Source: a virus
Direction: 5' to 3' (one strand)
IMG/VR virus record: IMGVR_UViG_3300022693_003247
Span: 1-32,254 of that record
Length of the DNA: 32,254 nucleotides
The notes under the pieces are model-generated. The model ran no database searches. It saw nothing but the letters and a program-made list of their open reading frames with translations, and was not told where the DNA came from. A program made the translations under genes and the position numbers. Below, in pieces: positions 23,186 through 31,019 of the stretch (the first letter of the stretch is position 1; every line of letters begins with the position of its first letter).

Positions 23186-23944
23186 TTAAGCTGCGGCCTT
23201 GTTAAAATAAGTCTCCATTATTTTACTTTTTTTATCGAAAATTCTCTTTTGATTCTCAGGGTCATTTTCGGTTTTTAAAGTTTCTTCTCTTACCCTATAT
23301 ACAACTAACATTTTTGACAAGTGTGTGAACACCCTTCCTTTTGAAAAAAAGTTCCACAACATAGACCAATCGTCCTTATCTCTATCATTAGAATAAGGTT
23401 CTTCAAGTATGGCCTTCTTTCTGTACGCTACGGTGGAGTGGCATATTCCGAAAGTTCCCGCTGCCTTCAGTACTTTTCTATCAATCGAGTCTGCTCCAAA
23501 ATGGCCCTCCTTATTGGAATAAATATGATGACCAATGAATCCAGAATAAAAAATGTCCGCTTCCAGTTTATTTTTAAATGCATCTAAAATATATCGACTG
23601 CGATCTGTAAAATTCCAATCATCAGCATCTAGAACCGCGATGATGTCTGCTTCCGCAAGTTTATTGCCTTCATTCCTAGCAATACCCTTACCCATGTTGG
23701 CTCTTAATCCAATTATTCTAACATTCTTAGGAAACTCATCCCTCAAATATCTCATGATATCCCACGTTGCATCCGTAGAACCGTCATCAACCAACACAAT
23801 CTGTATTTGATCCCAGAAGTCATCCACCTTTTTCATTTTACTGTAGGATAGATGAGTCTCATAAATGCTCCTGAACGTGTCCATTAAGTTCACTTCAGCA
23901 TTGTAACATGGAATCACATAAGAGATGAGTGGTTTATCCGACAT
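23186..23944 (-). CDS. GT2 family glycosyltransferase
   Basis: A 252-residue GT-A enzyme. It begins PLISYVIPCYNAEVNLMDTF, then IQIVLVDDGSTDAT (Asp53/Asp54), RANMGKGIARNEGNKLAEAD, and the metal-binding IIAVLDADDW with DADD at 106-109. This is the full set of GT2 core motifs, and no membrane helix is present. I choose the Met at 23944, five codons inside the longest frame, because GAGGTG lies at normal spacing before it. The end of the upstream glycosyltransferase overlaps its start, so the two are coupled. The mature sugar product is unknown. Confidence 0.9.
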   Translation of the reverse strand: MSDKPLISYVIPCYNAEVNLMDTFRSIYETHLSYSKMKKVDDFWDQIQIVLVDDGSTDATWDIMRYLRDEFPKNVRIIGLRANMGKGIARNEGNKLAEADIIAVLDADDWNFTDRSRYILDAFKNKLEADIFYSGFIGHHIYSNKEGHFGADSIDRKVLKAAGTFGICHSTVAYRKKAILEEPYSNDRDKDDWSMLWNFFSKGRVFTHLSKMLVVYRVREETLKTENDPENQKRIFDKKSKIMETYFNKAAA

Positions 23945-25640
23945 CTGCAAGCACCTCAATATTTTCTGGTTTTGAATCTTCCACCTCGTTAATGGCCCTT
24001 AAAATTTCTAGTCTGTATTTTTCAGGGTCGAGTAAATCCGAATAATGATCTCTGGCTTCTTTAAGATCTCTATCAGAAATTTTTCTGATTCCTCTTTGAC
24101 ATTCCCGAATTGCAGTTATGACATTTTCCTTGTCTTTAATCATACTTCCCTCTTCCAATTCAACAGAGACAGGGAAATTGTTATACGGCATTTCATCGTT
24201 ATTGAAGATGAACGCCCTTCCACTCAGTACCCACTCTGCGACTGATGCAGGAAAGCCGTCGTGTTTCGTGATTCTCAATATGCACGATGTCCTTGAGATA
24301 AATTCCGGCATGTCTTCCGATTTAATATCACCCATGAACCAAATGTTTTTCGGAACATTTCCTTGACGCCTTGGTTTTATACCGCCGAAGAACCGCCATT
24401 GGATATCGGGGCACGCCCTTGCAATATCAAAATAAAACGAATTCATTGGAGAATGAATTGCATGGCCTTTCGGACAATAAACCGCAACAGTGAATTCCTT
24501 TGGAAGTCTCTTTATTGAATACTTCGAAGAATCGATCGGGCAATACAGCAGCTCCGATTCCAACCCCATTTCATCCAATTCTTTCACAAGCCATGGTGCG
24601 TTTGCATAGATTTTATCCACTCTATGGGGCAACTTCTTACGAAGATAAATTCCTTCACGAACCGAACAGCCTAACAATTGCCACACATCTGTTCCAATGA
24701 AGTGAATTATTTTCTTAGCGTCCCCTGCATTCATGAACACTGAGTAAGCGCCCATAGGAGACTCAATGAAATATCCCATTGAGATGATTGCCTTGTAATT
24801 ATGAGGCTTCATTAATATCTGAGGGTCCAAAAAATCAGCGTCCAAAAATTGAGCCCGTTTTAGAGACTGACTAGGAGCCCCTGTCGTTGTGACTACAATG
24901 TCCCTCGTTCCAAGTCCAACACTTTTCAACGCATGCTTGCGACACTCAATCCAATTCTTCGCAGTGTAAACTGAGATATTTGATTCCCTCTCTGAAGGCT
25001 CTGTAACGGTGCACCATTCTGGGACCATCACTCCCTTTAGCTGTAACTGGATCACAACGTTCAACCAAAAAGCCCAATCCTGCAACCCTTTTAGTGTCTC
25101 ATTCCAACGTGGGCATTTTCCCAATTTAATCGGATTCATCGTTGAGATGTAGTTGTTACATGTCAGTAAATACGTATCAAATGGCATAGACGGAATAACA
25201 GAGCCATAAGACTCCCTCATAGAATAACGATAACCGCCATAGACGAAATCGCAATCAGGGTTCTCTTCAAACCCAATGAGCCAATCTCTTATAGCTCCAG
25301 GTTGAAGAACGCAATCGCAATCATAAAAAACAATGTAGTCTGATTCGTTCTGCTCTTTTACATAATCCAGTCCCGTGTTTCGGGCAGCACTCGCACCAAC
25401 GTTGTTTTCTAATTCTATAAAATTAATTCGTTCATCATCTTTAAAATTCTCACGAGCAATCAAAGCCGAACCCATTTGTTTTTTTTCTTCCATACCATCA
25501 TAAACAACAGTCACTTTTTTATGTGGATAGTCTTGACCCTCCAGGATACTAAGGATGCACCTCTGTAAGTAAAGCCCAGACTCTCCACGAACAGGAACCA
25601 CAAAGTGAATTTTTTTATCGTCCACTGTCACCTGCCTCAT
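23934..25640 (-). CDS. Bifunctional glycosyltransferase: GT2 (GT-A) fused to GT4-like (GT-B)
   Basis: 568 residues in two enzyme parts. Residues 10-240 are GT2: IHFVVPVRGESGLYLQRCIL, VVYDGMEE, NNVGASAARNTGLDYV and the DxD-type YDCDC at 106-110. Residues about 265-545 are a GT-B domain: FLDADFLDPQILMKPHN, FTVAVYCPKGHAIHSPMNS, IWFMGDIKSEDMPEF and GFPASVAEWVLSGRAFI, which includes the donor-site Glu region. Two transferases in one chain would add two sugars in sequence. The start is uncertain: ATG at 25640 has no Shine-Dalgarno, and a GTG two codons later has GAGG before it. The frame overlaps the upstream gene by 26 bases. Confidence 0.82.
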   Translation of the reverse strand: MRQVTVDDKKIHFVVPVRGESGLYLQRCILSILEGQDYPHKKVTVVYDGMEEKKQMGSALIARENFKDDERINFIELENNVGASAARNTGLDYVKEQNESDYIVFYDCDCVLQPGAIRDWLIGFEENPDCDFVYGGYRYSMRESYGSVIPSMPFDTYLLTCNNYISTMNPIKLGKCPRWNETLKGLQDWAFWLNVVIQLQLKGVMVPEWCTVTEPSERESNISVYTAKNWIECRKHALKSVGLGTRDIVVTTTGAPSQSLKRAQFLDADFLDPQILMKPHNYKAIISMGYFIESPMGAYSVFMNAGDAKKIIHFIGTDVWQLLGCSVREGIYLRKKLPHRVDKIYANAPWLVKELDEMGLESELLYCPIDSSKYSIKRLPKEFTVAVYCPKGHAIHSPMNSFYFDIARACPDIQWRFFGGIKPRRQGNVPKNIWFMGDIKSEDMPEFISRTSCILRITKHDGFPASVAEWVLSGRAFIFNNDEMPYNNFPVSVELEEGSMIKDKENVITAIRECQRGIRKISDRDLKEARDHYSDLLDPEKYRLEILRAINEVEDSKPENIEVLADVG

Positions 25641-26109
25641 TTTTATCTAGAAAACTTTTGATTTGGTCTTTCTGAGTTTTAGGACTCGTTTTTTTCGTTC
25701 GCTCTGTATTTGTAGGTTTTTCTTCGGTCTTTTTTTCAACTCGTTTATTCACATAAACTTGAAAATTTAAATTGCTCTTAAAGTAAATATCAAATACGCC
25801 CTCACCGCTCTGAGATTCAGAATGTTTGAAAGCAAATTCATCAACGACACTCTTTGGAATCTTTGGTTCAAATCGTATGATTTTGTACTTGCTGTTTATT
25901 TGATCTTTAAGCTGGGCATATTTGGCCGTGTCTGCGAATCGCCATCCTTCTATCTTAAAGATTTCTTTTTTCTTTTTTCCCTGGATTTCATCATGAATCT
26001 TACTCATGTCTTCTTTTGTGAACCCGTATTCGTAAAAGTACTTATCCATGTATTTGCCATACTTTTTGCAAAGACCTTCTTTTACGAGTTTGACTGATAA
26101 ATTTGACAT
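25615..26109 (-). CDS. Hypothetical basic protein, first gene of the glycan island (164 aa)
   Basis: I place the start at ATG 26109 because AAGGAG lies eight bases before it; a longer in-frame extension would run through a terminator hairpin. The protein is lysine-rich, with a helical N-terminal half (LVKEGLCKKYGKYMDKYFYE), a beta-rich middle (YKIIRFEPKIPKSVV) and a Thr/Lys-rich, probably disordered C-terminal tail (KKTEEKPTNTERTKKTSPKT). Its closest context is the start of the island, directly behind the terminator of the capsid operon. A small structural or nucleic-acid binding role is possible; no family is recognised. Confidence 0.6.
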   Translation of the reverse strand: MSNLSVKLVKEGLCKKYGKYMDKYFYEYGFTKEDMSKIHDEIQGKKKKEIFKIEGWRFADTAKYAQLKDQINSKYKIIRFEPKIPKSVVDEFAFKHSESQSGEGVFDIYFKSNLNFQVYVNKRVEKKTEEKPTNTERTKKTSPKTQKDQIKSFLDKNEAGDSGR

Positions 26110-26127
26110 GCGATCTCCTTTTTTAAA

Positions 26128-26158
26128 ATGAGTGACGCCATTCCTAGGCGTCACTCAT
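26128..26158 (-). terminator. Strong hairpin at the end of the capsid operon
   Basis: A perfect 12-bp stem, ATGAGTGACGCC (26128-26139) with GGCGTCACTCAT (26147-26158), encloses a 7-base loop. Read leftwards it ends in a short TTT run rather than a long U tract, so it may be a partial terminator or a transcript-processing hairpin. It separates the capsid block from the glycan island. Confidence 0.65.
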
Positions 26159-26167
26159 AAAAATAAA

Positions 26168-26458
26168 TTATTTGAAAACTCTAATATTCCCATTGTTCAT
26201 TTCGATAGCCTTCGCTCCTTTTCTAGAAGCAATAGCTGCCAAAATGATTTTATTGATAGTCAATCCGGAAATTTCATCGATCTCGTTCTTTAAATCAGAC
26301 AGGTCCGATTCTAACTTCTTCTTTTTTAAGATCAACTCATTCTTCTTCAGACTATCCTCAGTATAAACCAAGTCCTCAAACATGACTTTTTTACCATCAA
26401 TTTCGACATGGCCTATTTTCTCTTTTCCTTGTTTGTCTTTAGCAATTTTAAAACTCAT
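26168..26458 (-). CDS. Small coiled-coil protein after the capsid gene (96 aa)
   Basis: I start at ATG 26458 because AGGAG precedes it; the longer frame upstream reads through a hairpin. The protein has a short beta N-terminal part (MSFKIAKDKQGKEKIGHVEI), a long charged helix (KKNELILKKKKLESDLSDLK) of coiled-coil character, and a C-terminal helix. Its position right after the major capsid gene suggests a head-decoration, cement or assembly protein. Hairpins flank it on both sides, so its expression level is probably set separately from the capsid gene. No family is recognised. Confidence 0.65.
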   Translation of the reverse strand: MSFKIAKDKQGKEKIGHVEIDGKKVMFEDLVYTEDSLKKNELILKKKKLESDLSDLKNEIDEISGLTINKIILAAIASRKGAKAIEMNNGNIRVFK

Positions 26459-26476
26459 AATATTCTCCTTACAAAG

Positions 26477-26522
26477 TAGGGCGAGGGTGGAGGCCAAAAC
26501 CATTACACACTTCCTCGCCCTA
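26477..26522 (-). terminator. Hairpin between capsid and small coiled-coil gene
   Basis: A perfect 10-bp stem, TAGGGCGAGG (26477-26486) with CCTCGCCCTA (26513-26522), encloses a 26-base loop. No U tract follows, so attenuation or mRNA stabilisation of the capsid message is more likely than full termination. Confidence 0.5.
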
Positions 26523-26530
26523 TGTTGTAA

Positions 26531-27649
26531 TTAAGTACCTGAAGTGGCCACTCTATCAGTTGTAGCAATTACACACGCAGCACTCTTATTAAGAATTGCA
26601 GCTGCCATAACCATTTTACCACCCACTGTGGAAAACAGATCCACCGGTTGATCAGTACTATGTGGTCCAGGTCTCTTCACGAAAATCTCGAAACCTTGAT
26701 CGTTACCCATTTGAGGAGTCAATCGAGTCACACCAAACGCTCTCGTGTTTCCACCCTTCCCGATTAAGAAAGAATAGTTCATCGCACCAGATGCAGTCGT
26801 TAAAGGTGCAGCCGAGTAAACATATCGCAGGGACATGTTCGAAGTCACAACTCGTGCTCCAAAAATATGCCCAACTTCACCACGGAACATCTTCTCGACA
26901 TGGTTGTACTTATTCCATGTTGCCCATTTTGGATCTTGCATAATCACATCCGCAACCCAAGTGTGGCAATAAAGCACAAACAAATCTCCGTCCAACCCTT
27001 CAGCGTTTCTTGACTTCAAGTAGGATACGCCATGACGGATCTGATTCACTGTCATTGCGGAACCTGCAATATTCGCCGCTAACTCCGCGCCTGAAGATGA
27101 AAGTCGCTGTTTGTTATGTAGGATTGGATAAGGGGAATAAAAATGATGCGTCCGTTGTGAACTGATGGTCGTAAACATACCATCCGTGTCAACATTGGTC
27201 GTGTCAGTGTTGTACCCTAGATTATTGATTGAAGAACGCTTCGCGTTTCCCAATCTCCCGATGACGTTCTGTCGAAGGTAATCTTCAACAGTTTTCGCCA
27301 ACTGATCCGAGATGACTCCAACGGCACCTTTAACATTCTTGTCAATCATTGTGTCTATGACAAGTGTTGAAAGTTTCGCGTAGCCATGTCTCAAAATCAA
27401 CGTGGCGTTGATTTTGTAGGACGATAGGTAAACTTGATTCTGAGTCAACTCAGAACCGTTCGCCATTATTGGTTTGTTCGGTCTCCAACCCGTCCACTCA
27501 GCTTGAGTTCCTTCGTTAGCAGGAATATCCGCTGCTTCTCCGAACTGGACGAGTCGTGTCTTTGGTTCTAGTCGGTCAATCATCAAGCGATTATAATAAA
27601 TCTTAATCGCCGGTGTGATCGCCGCATCTGTTGTTTTTTGATCTGCCAT
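26531..27649 (-). CDS. Major capsid protein, N4-gp56-like
   Basis: A 372-residue HK97-fold-type capsid protein. The N-terminal segment has RLEPKTRLVQFGEAADIPAN, EWTGWRPNKPIMANGSELTQ and ILRHGYAKLSTLVIDTM, which resemble the N4-gp56 family pattern of a tryptophan-centred beta segment followed by a long spine helix. The middle contains the Asn/Gln-rich flexible loop and the C-terminal part returns to beta structure (GHIFGARVVTSNMSLRYVYS, GKGGNTRAFGVTRLTPQMG). GGAG precedes the ATG. It sits directly behind the scaffold-like gene, as expected. I rate the family call as likely but based on pattern only. Confidence 0.85.
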   Translation of the reverse strand: MADQKTTDAAITPAIKIYYNRLMIDRLEPKTRLVQFGEAADIPANEGTQAEWTGWRPNKPIMANGSELTQNQVYLSSYKINATLILRHGYAKLSTLVIDTMIDKNVKGAVGVISDQLAKTVEDYLRQNVIGRLGNAKRSSINNLGYNTDTTNVDTDGMFTTISSQRTHHFYSPYPILHNKQRLSSSGAELAANIAGSAMTVNQIRHGVSYLKSRNAEGLDGDLFVLYCHTWVADVIMQDPKWATWNKYNHVEKMFRGEVGHIFGARVVTSNMSLRYVYSAAPLTTASGAMNYSFLIGKGGNTRAFGVTRLTPQMGNDQGFEIFVKRPGPHSTDQPVDLFSTVGGKMVMAAAILNKSAACVIATTDRVATSGT

Positions 27650-27669
27650 TCTCTACTCCATTTTTTTGA

Positions 27670-28572
27670 TCACAACACGCCTTTGTTTATCGCTCTTTCT
27701 AGATCCTTGAGAGATGAAGTCATTGGGTTAACTTTCCCGCTTCCTGACTTACTGGACACACCCGGTTTTTGTCTTGGAGTTGATGCAGCTTTCTTTTTCA
27801 ACTCAGTTCGTTTCTCCTGAACCTTGCTGTCTTTTTTATTCTGCGCTCTCTGCTTATGGAGAGCCTCCAATCCTTTGACCATGAGATAAGCCGCTTCTAA
27901 ATTCTCGACCTCAGAGGCATTGTTACCTTGCTGATTTCGACCCATGTTAAAATTGGGATACCGTTCAAGCACCTTCTTAACAGAGGATTCTATCCGTGTG
28001 AAATCTGGATTTCCTCTCGCTGTTTCAAAAGCCTGATCGGTACGGATGGCTTTCATTTCCACCACATTCTTCTCACGATCTTTCTGGATGATTTTGTCAG
28101 CGTACTTTCTAACGTACTCCAACGGTCCAATCTTCCCCATTTCAACAATTTGTTCATCTACTGAGGGAAACACTTCTTCTGGTTCTGGTCTAGCAATCGA
28201 CTCAGGGGTGTCATTAGGTTTATTTCGTTGAACAACTAGACTCTTTATAATGTCCAGCAGTTCTCGATTAGTTTCAGTTTTTTGTCGAGGTTCTGGTTCA
28301 GAATCCGTTTCAACTGGCTCCTTCTCTTCGTCCTCTTCCCCTGGGTCCACATTTACGGAATCGTCTGAATTATCTTCAGGGGCATCTTCTGGATCATCCG
28401 TATTGGGTTTTTTAATATCTTCTGGAGATTCTTCAATCGGTTGTTGTTCTTCAGGATCTCCTAAGGAAACTCCTTGAATCAACTTCTCCATATCATCTGA
28501 TGACATTTCAGGTGTGAGTTGACTCAGTAGAGTTTCTCCCTCACCATCTAATTGTGCTAACGGTTCTGGCAT
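27670..28572 (-). CDS. Scaffold-like capsid assembly protein
   Basis: A 300-residue, highly charged protein. The first 110 residues are acidic and low in complexity (DDPEDAPEDNSDDSVNVDPG, EEDEEKEPVETDSEPEPRQ). The middle is helical, and the C-terminal part is basic (KKDSKVQEKRTELKKKAAST and later LKDLERAINKGVL), the pole that contacts capsid in known scaffolds. A gene between portal and capsid with an acidic body and basic C-terminal helix is the standard scaffold signature. AGGAGG precedes the ATG. No protease domain is visible, so any scaffold proteolysis would need another gene. Confidence 0.78.
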   Translation of the reverse strand: MPEPLAQLDGEGETLLSQLTPEMSSDDMEKLIQGVSLGDPEEQQPIEESPEDIKKPNTDDPEDAPEDNSDDSVNVDPGEEDEEKEPVETDSEPEPRQKTETNRELLDIIKSLVVQRNKPNDTPESIARPEPEEVFPSVDEQIVEMGKIGPLEYVRKYADKIIQKDREKNVVEMKAIRTDQAFETARGNPDFTRIESSVKKVLERYPNFNMGRNQQGNNASEVENLEAAYLMVKGLEALHKQRAQNKKDSKVQEKRTELKKKAASTPRQKPGVSSKSGSGKVNPMTSSLKDLERAINKGVL

Positions 28573-28580
28573 AGTACCTC

Positions 28581-28919
28581 CTATGCTTTTATTTTTTCCT
28601 TGAGTTCATCTGTCATTTTTTCTTTGCTCAGATTACCCTTACCTTGTTTCAATTCTCTTATCTTAAATATCGATTCGATCTCTTTTATGGCTCCGCCCGC
28701 TATGAGGTTTTTTAACTGAATAAGATGTATCACAGCCTCCCTAGCTCCTTCAGCCGGTATTTCAGAATCCTTTATCGTCTCTGTGATTCTTATTTCAATT
28801 TCATTGAGAAAAAAACTAACCAGAATGTTGTTCCTCTTTAATTCAGACAGTGCCGCCTTCAGGTTGGATAAATGGTCAGACCCAGTCGTGGTGAGGTTCA
28901 GATATATTTCTTTTCTCAT
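28581..28919 (-). CDS. Hypothetical head-region protein (112 aa)
   Basis: A helical, charged protein (NLKAALSELKRNNILVSFFL and IIKEIESIFKIRELKQG-like segments) without membrane helices or motifs. It overlaps the portal stop by four bases (ATGA) and lies eight bases before the scaffold gene, so it is coupled to both. Candidate roles are a portal-associated or assembly factor. It is not an obvious small terminase, because no helix-turn-helix is visible, but that option is open since no other small terminase is found in this window. Confidence 0.6.
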   Translation of the reverse strand: MRKEIYLNLTTTGSDHLSNLKAALSELKRNNILVSFFLNEIEIRITETIKDSEIPAEGAREAVIHLIQLKNLIAGGAIKEIESIFKIRELKQGKGNLSKEKMTDELKEKIKA

Positions 28920-30931
28920 TTTATTGGGCCCAACGCTCCTTCAGCTTTACGGTCAATTTCTGTTTTGGTCTCAGGATTCGTAGGATGGGTGTCCGCCCCA
29001 GGTGGAACCTGTCCCGTTGCTTGAGCCAATGGGTCCTTTTTCGGATCATAATGAAACTTCTCTGGGAACTCAAACTGGTTTGCTTCTAGCAATTTGTCCC
29101 CTAGCTTTTGCATGTCATACAGTGTACTTCCTCCAGGTCCTTTTACTTGCGACAATACTTGAATTAAATTCTGTATGGAAAGCTGCTCGAATTCTCTAGA
29201 TGCCGACACAGAATCCGCCCGAATTTCAATGTCATAAAAGCCTTGAATGTCCTCGTTGAGCACATCTTCAAATTTAAATTCTTCCTCTATATCTGTAATC
29301 TTGGGTATCTCGGTTTTATCCAGGAACAGTTGAGATTCCATTAGAATCATTTCAAACATATCCTTAAGGAATGTTTCTTGAGAAACTTGCGAATACGAAT
29401 CAATCCTTCGGCTCGTCTCACGCAAAATGTTTGCTAAACCATGCGCAGTCTGGTTGTTCACAATGTTGCCTTGCCCTCCCAATGTGAAATCATTTATTCC
29501 AAGTGACTTTTGGATGAAGCCCTCAACAAACTGAACCATTGCAATCATGGATGGTTTGATGTCTGGCAAATTCAAAACCTTGAATCCTTCAGGATTGTCC
29601 GTTGGCCAGTTTTGTGCTGGACCGAATATGGCGTGCTCTGGGTCCCAATCTCCGTCAAGGGGTGTTATAATTGGAGGTGAAGTGGTCCAATCTTGGTGAT
29701 TGAGAATATTATTCACTAAATGATTCAACAACGCATTTTGTGAGTCGAGCAGTTCTCCTATTCCAATTCCGTAGAAACGGTGAGGCATTGTTATGAATCG
29801 GTCAGCCAGTAGAGGCCTGAATGTCTTCCCTCTAATTTTGAATGGAGTCCTTGCCATCCGCAAAACGAAAGTCTTACCCGCTATAATCGTAATGGTTTCT
29901 TCCTCGTAACCTTTTCCTAAATCGTGCCTGCCATAACAGATCCAGATCCGAATTCCTCTAGCAACGTTTTTATTCGAAAACAAACCATCCAGAGCGTCCC
30001 TTGCGTCCTGGGATTTATTTGAATCTTCATGATGATTGTTTTTCTCAAATTCAATGGTACGCTCACTATCGGATATGGAATCTTTCAACTTTTTGACTTG
30101 TTCTGAGTCATACTTGTTGTCACGCACTTTATGCATGATCTCGTCCATCGTTTCACTCGTCTCAATAATACTGTATGCGTGTTTCTGAATGTCAGTTCCA
30201 CCGGACGGGTCGGTCTTAAACCCAAAAATGTCAAGAACTTCAAGTTCTGGTTGATCCTTAATCATCTGATCTACTTCCAGCGCCTTAACCTCATAATCCT
30301 CAAAAGACTCTAAGATTGGCTCGATCTCTACTTGAGAAAAGTCTTTCGGTGCTGGTGCTTCGCCTTCTACTTGAGATTCCTCTAAACTTTCTCTCACCCA
30401 ATCATCAACGCTCTTGTCAAAAAGATATTTCCCCTCTAGGTCATCCTTCACAATGTCAATTTCCCATGGCATTGAACAAATCACAGTCCCATAAATGTTT
30501 TTTTGCCTTCGGGTGTCATTGAGCTTCACAAAGCCGCGCATCTTTTTTTCAAACATGTAACGCAAATAAAGTTCAACAGTCTTCGCCTTCTGGTCGTCAT
30601 CCCTACCAGTTGGCAACACCGTTACAAGGTGATGGGCTCCGCGTAACGTTCCCATTTCTCTGGTGGTGTAATTTTCGACGTTGATGTTCGTCGCTGGCAT
30701 AAAATATTCGTTGGCTTCGTCCCAAGGCTTAACAGCCCTGGTTGAAATTCCTCTATAATTCGCTAGGTAGGTGAGGAATGAATCCTCGTAATTTGAACGG
30801 AAATGATTTTCTGATTCAGTGTAGGCGGTCTGATAATATTTTAGAATGTCAGGTATTTGAGATCTCTTGAGGACTATAGGCTTATCACCGTAAAGCCTAA
30901 ATGAACGTTCACTCTGGAATGTATTCGTCAT
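28916..30931 (-). CDS. Portal protein (podovirus type)
   Basis: A 671-residue portal protein. Landmarks are AVKPWDEANEYFMPATN near 62-78, the FRPLLADRF segment, HRFYGIGIGELLDSQNALLN in the wing/stem, and FVEGFIQKSLGINDFTLGGQ, the pattern around the long helix that lines the tunnel. Size and landmarks fit the P22-type portal of podoviruses. The acidic segment near residues 185-240 is a likely external loop. It makes the dodecameric DNA gate on which the capsid and the adaptor assemble. AAGG precedes the ATG at 30931. It begins the leftward head operon from the symmetric promoter at 30946-30980. Confidence 0.85.
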   Translation of the reverse strand: MTNTFQSERSFRLYGDKPIVLKRSQIPDILKYYQTAYTESENHFRSNYEDSFLTYLANYRGISTRAVKPWDEANEYFMPATNINVENYTTREMGTLRGAHHLVTVLPTGRDDDQKAKTVELYLRYMFEKKMRGFVKLNDTRRQKNIYGTVICSMPWEIDIVKDDLEGKYLFDKSVDDWVRESLEESQVEGEAPAPKDFSQVEIEPILESFEDYEVKALEVDQMIKDQPELEVLDIFGFKTDPSGGTDIQKHAYSIIETSETMDEIMHKVRDNKYDSEQVKKLKDSISDSERTIEFEKNNHHEDSNKSQDARDALDGLFSNKNVARGIRIWICYGRHDLGKGYEEETITIIAGKTFVLRMARTPFKIRGKTFRPLLADRFITMPHRFYGIGIGELLDSQNALLNHLVNNILNHQDWTTSPPIITPLDGDWDPEHAIFGPAQNWPTDNPEGFKVLNLPDIKPSMIAMVQFVEGFIQKSLGINDFTLGGQGNIVNNQTAHGLANILRETSRRIDSYSQVSQETFLKDMFEMILMESQLFLDKTEIPKITDIEEEFKFEDVLNEDIQGFYDIEIRADSVSASREFEQLSIQNLIQVLSQVKGPGGSTLYDMQKLGDKLLEANQFEFPEKFHYDPKKDPLAQATGQVPPGADTHPTNPETKTEIDRKAEGALGPIK

Positions 30932-30945
30932 TTCTTACCTTTTAA

Positions 30946-30980
30946 GTTAACTATAGGTTAACTTTCGACATATAGTTAAC
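30946..30980. promoter_or_regulatory. Symmetric bidirectional promoter and operator
   Basis: A perfect 10-bp inverted repeat, GTTAACTATA (30946-30955) and TATAGTTAAC (30971-30980). Read rightwards it gives TTAACT (30947-30952), an 18-base spacer and TATAGT (30971-30976). Read leftwards it gives exactly the same boxes: -35 at 30979-30974, -10 at 30955-30950. The rightward transcript would lead to the terminase, the leftward one to the portal operon. Each -10 differs from TATAAT at one base; each -35 matches TTGACA at four of six. A third GTTAAC (30957-30962) lies inside. Confidence 0.65.
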
Positions 30981-30999
30981 AGTTGTCAACCTTTTTTTT

Positions 31000-31011
31000 A
31001 TAGTGTACCAT
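31000..31011 (+). repeat. Third copy of the 12-mer ATAGTGTACCAT
   Basis: It is identical to 356-367 and to the reverse complement of 478-489. It lies in the terminase leader, about 10 bases before the start codon and 20 bases downstream of the rightward -10 box, where a bound protein could block or antiterminate transcription. Confidence 0.7.
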
Positions 31012-31019
31012 GTAAAATA

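Noticed and set aside
15026-25640. DNA-base glucosylation as the role of the glycosyltransferases.
   Set aside because: No hydroxymethylase, deaminase or thymidylate-synthase-like gene is seen, and the neighbours are exported glycan proteins.
28250-28477. Serine-rich plus-strand frame.
   Set aside because: Antisense of the acidic low-complexity part of the scaffold gene, whose Glu/Asp codons read as Ser in reverse.
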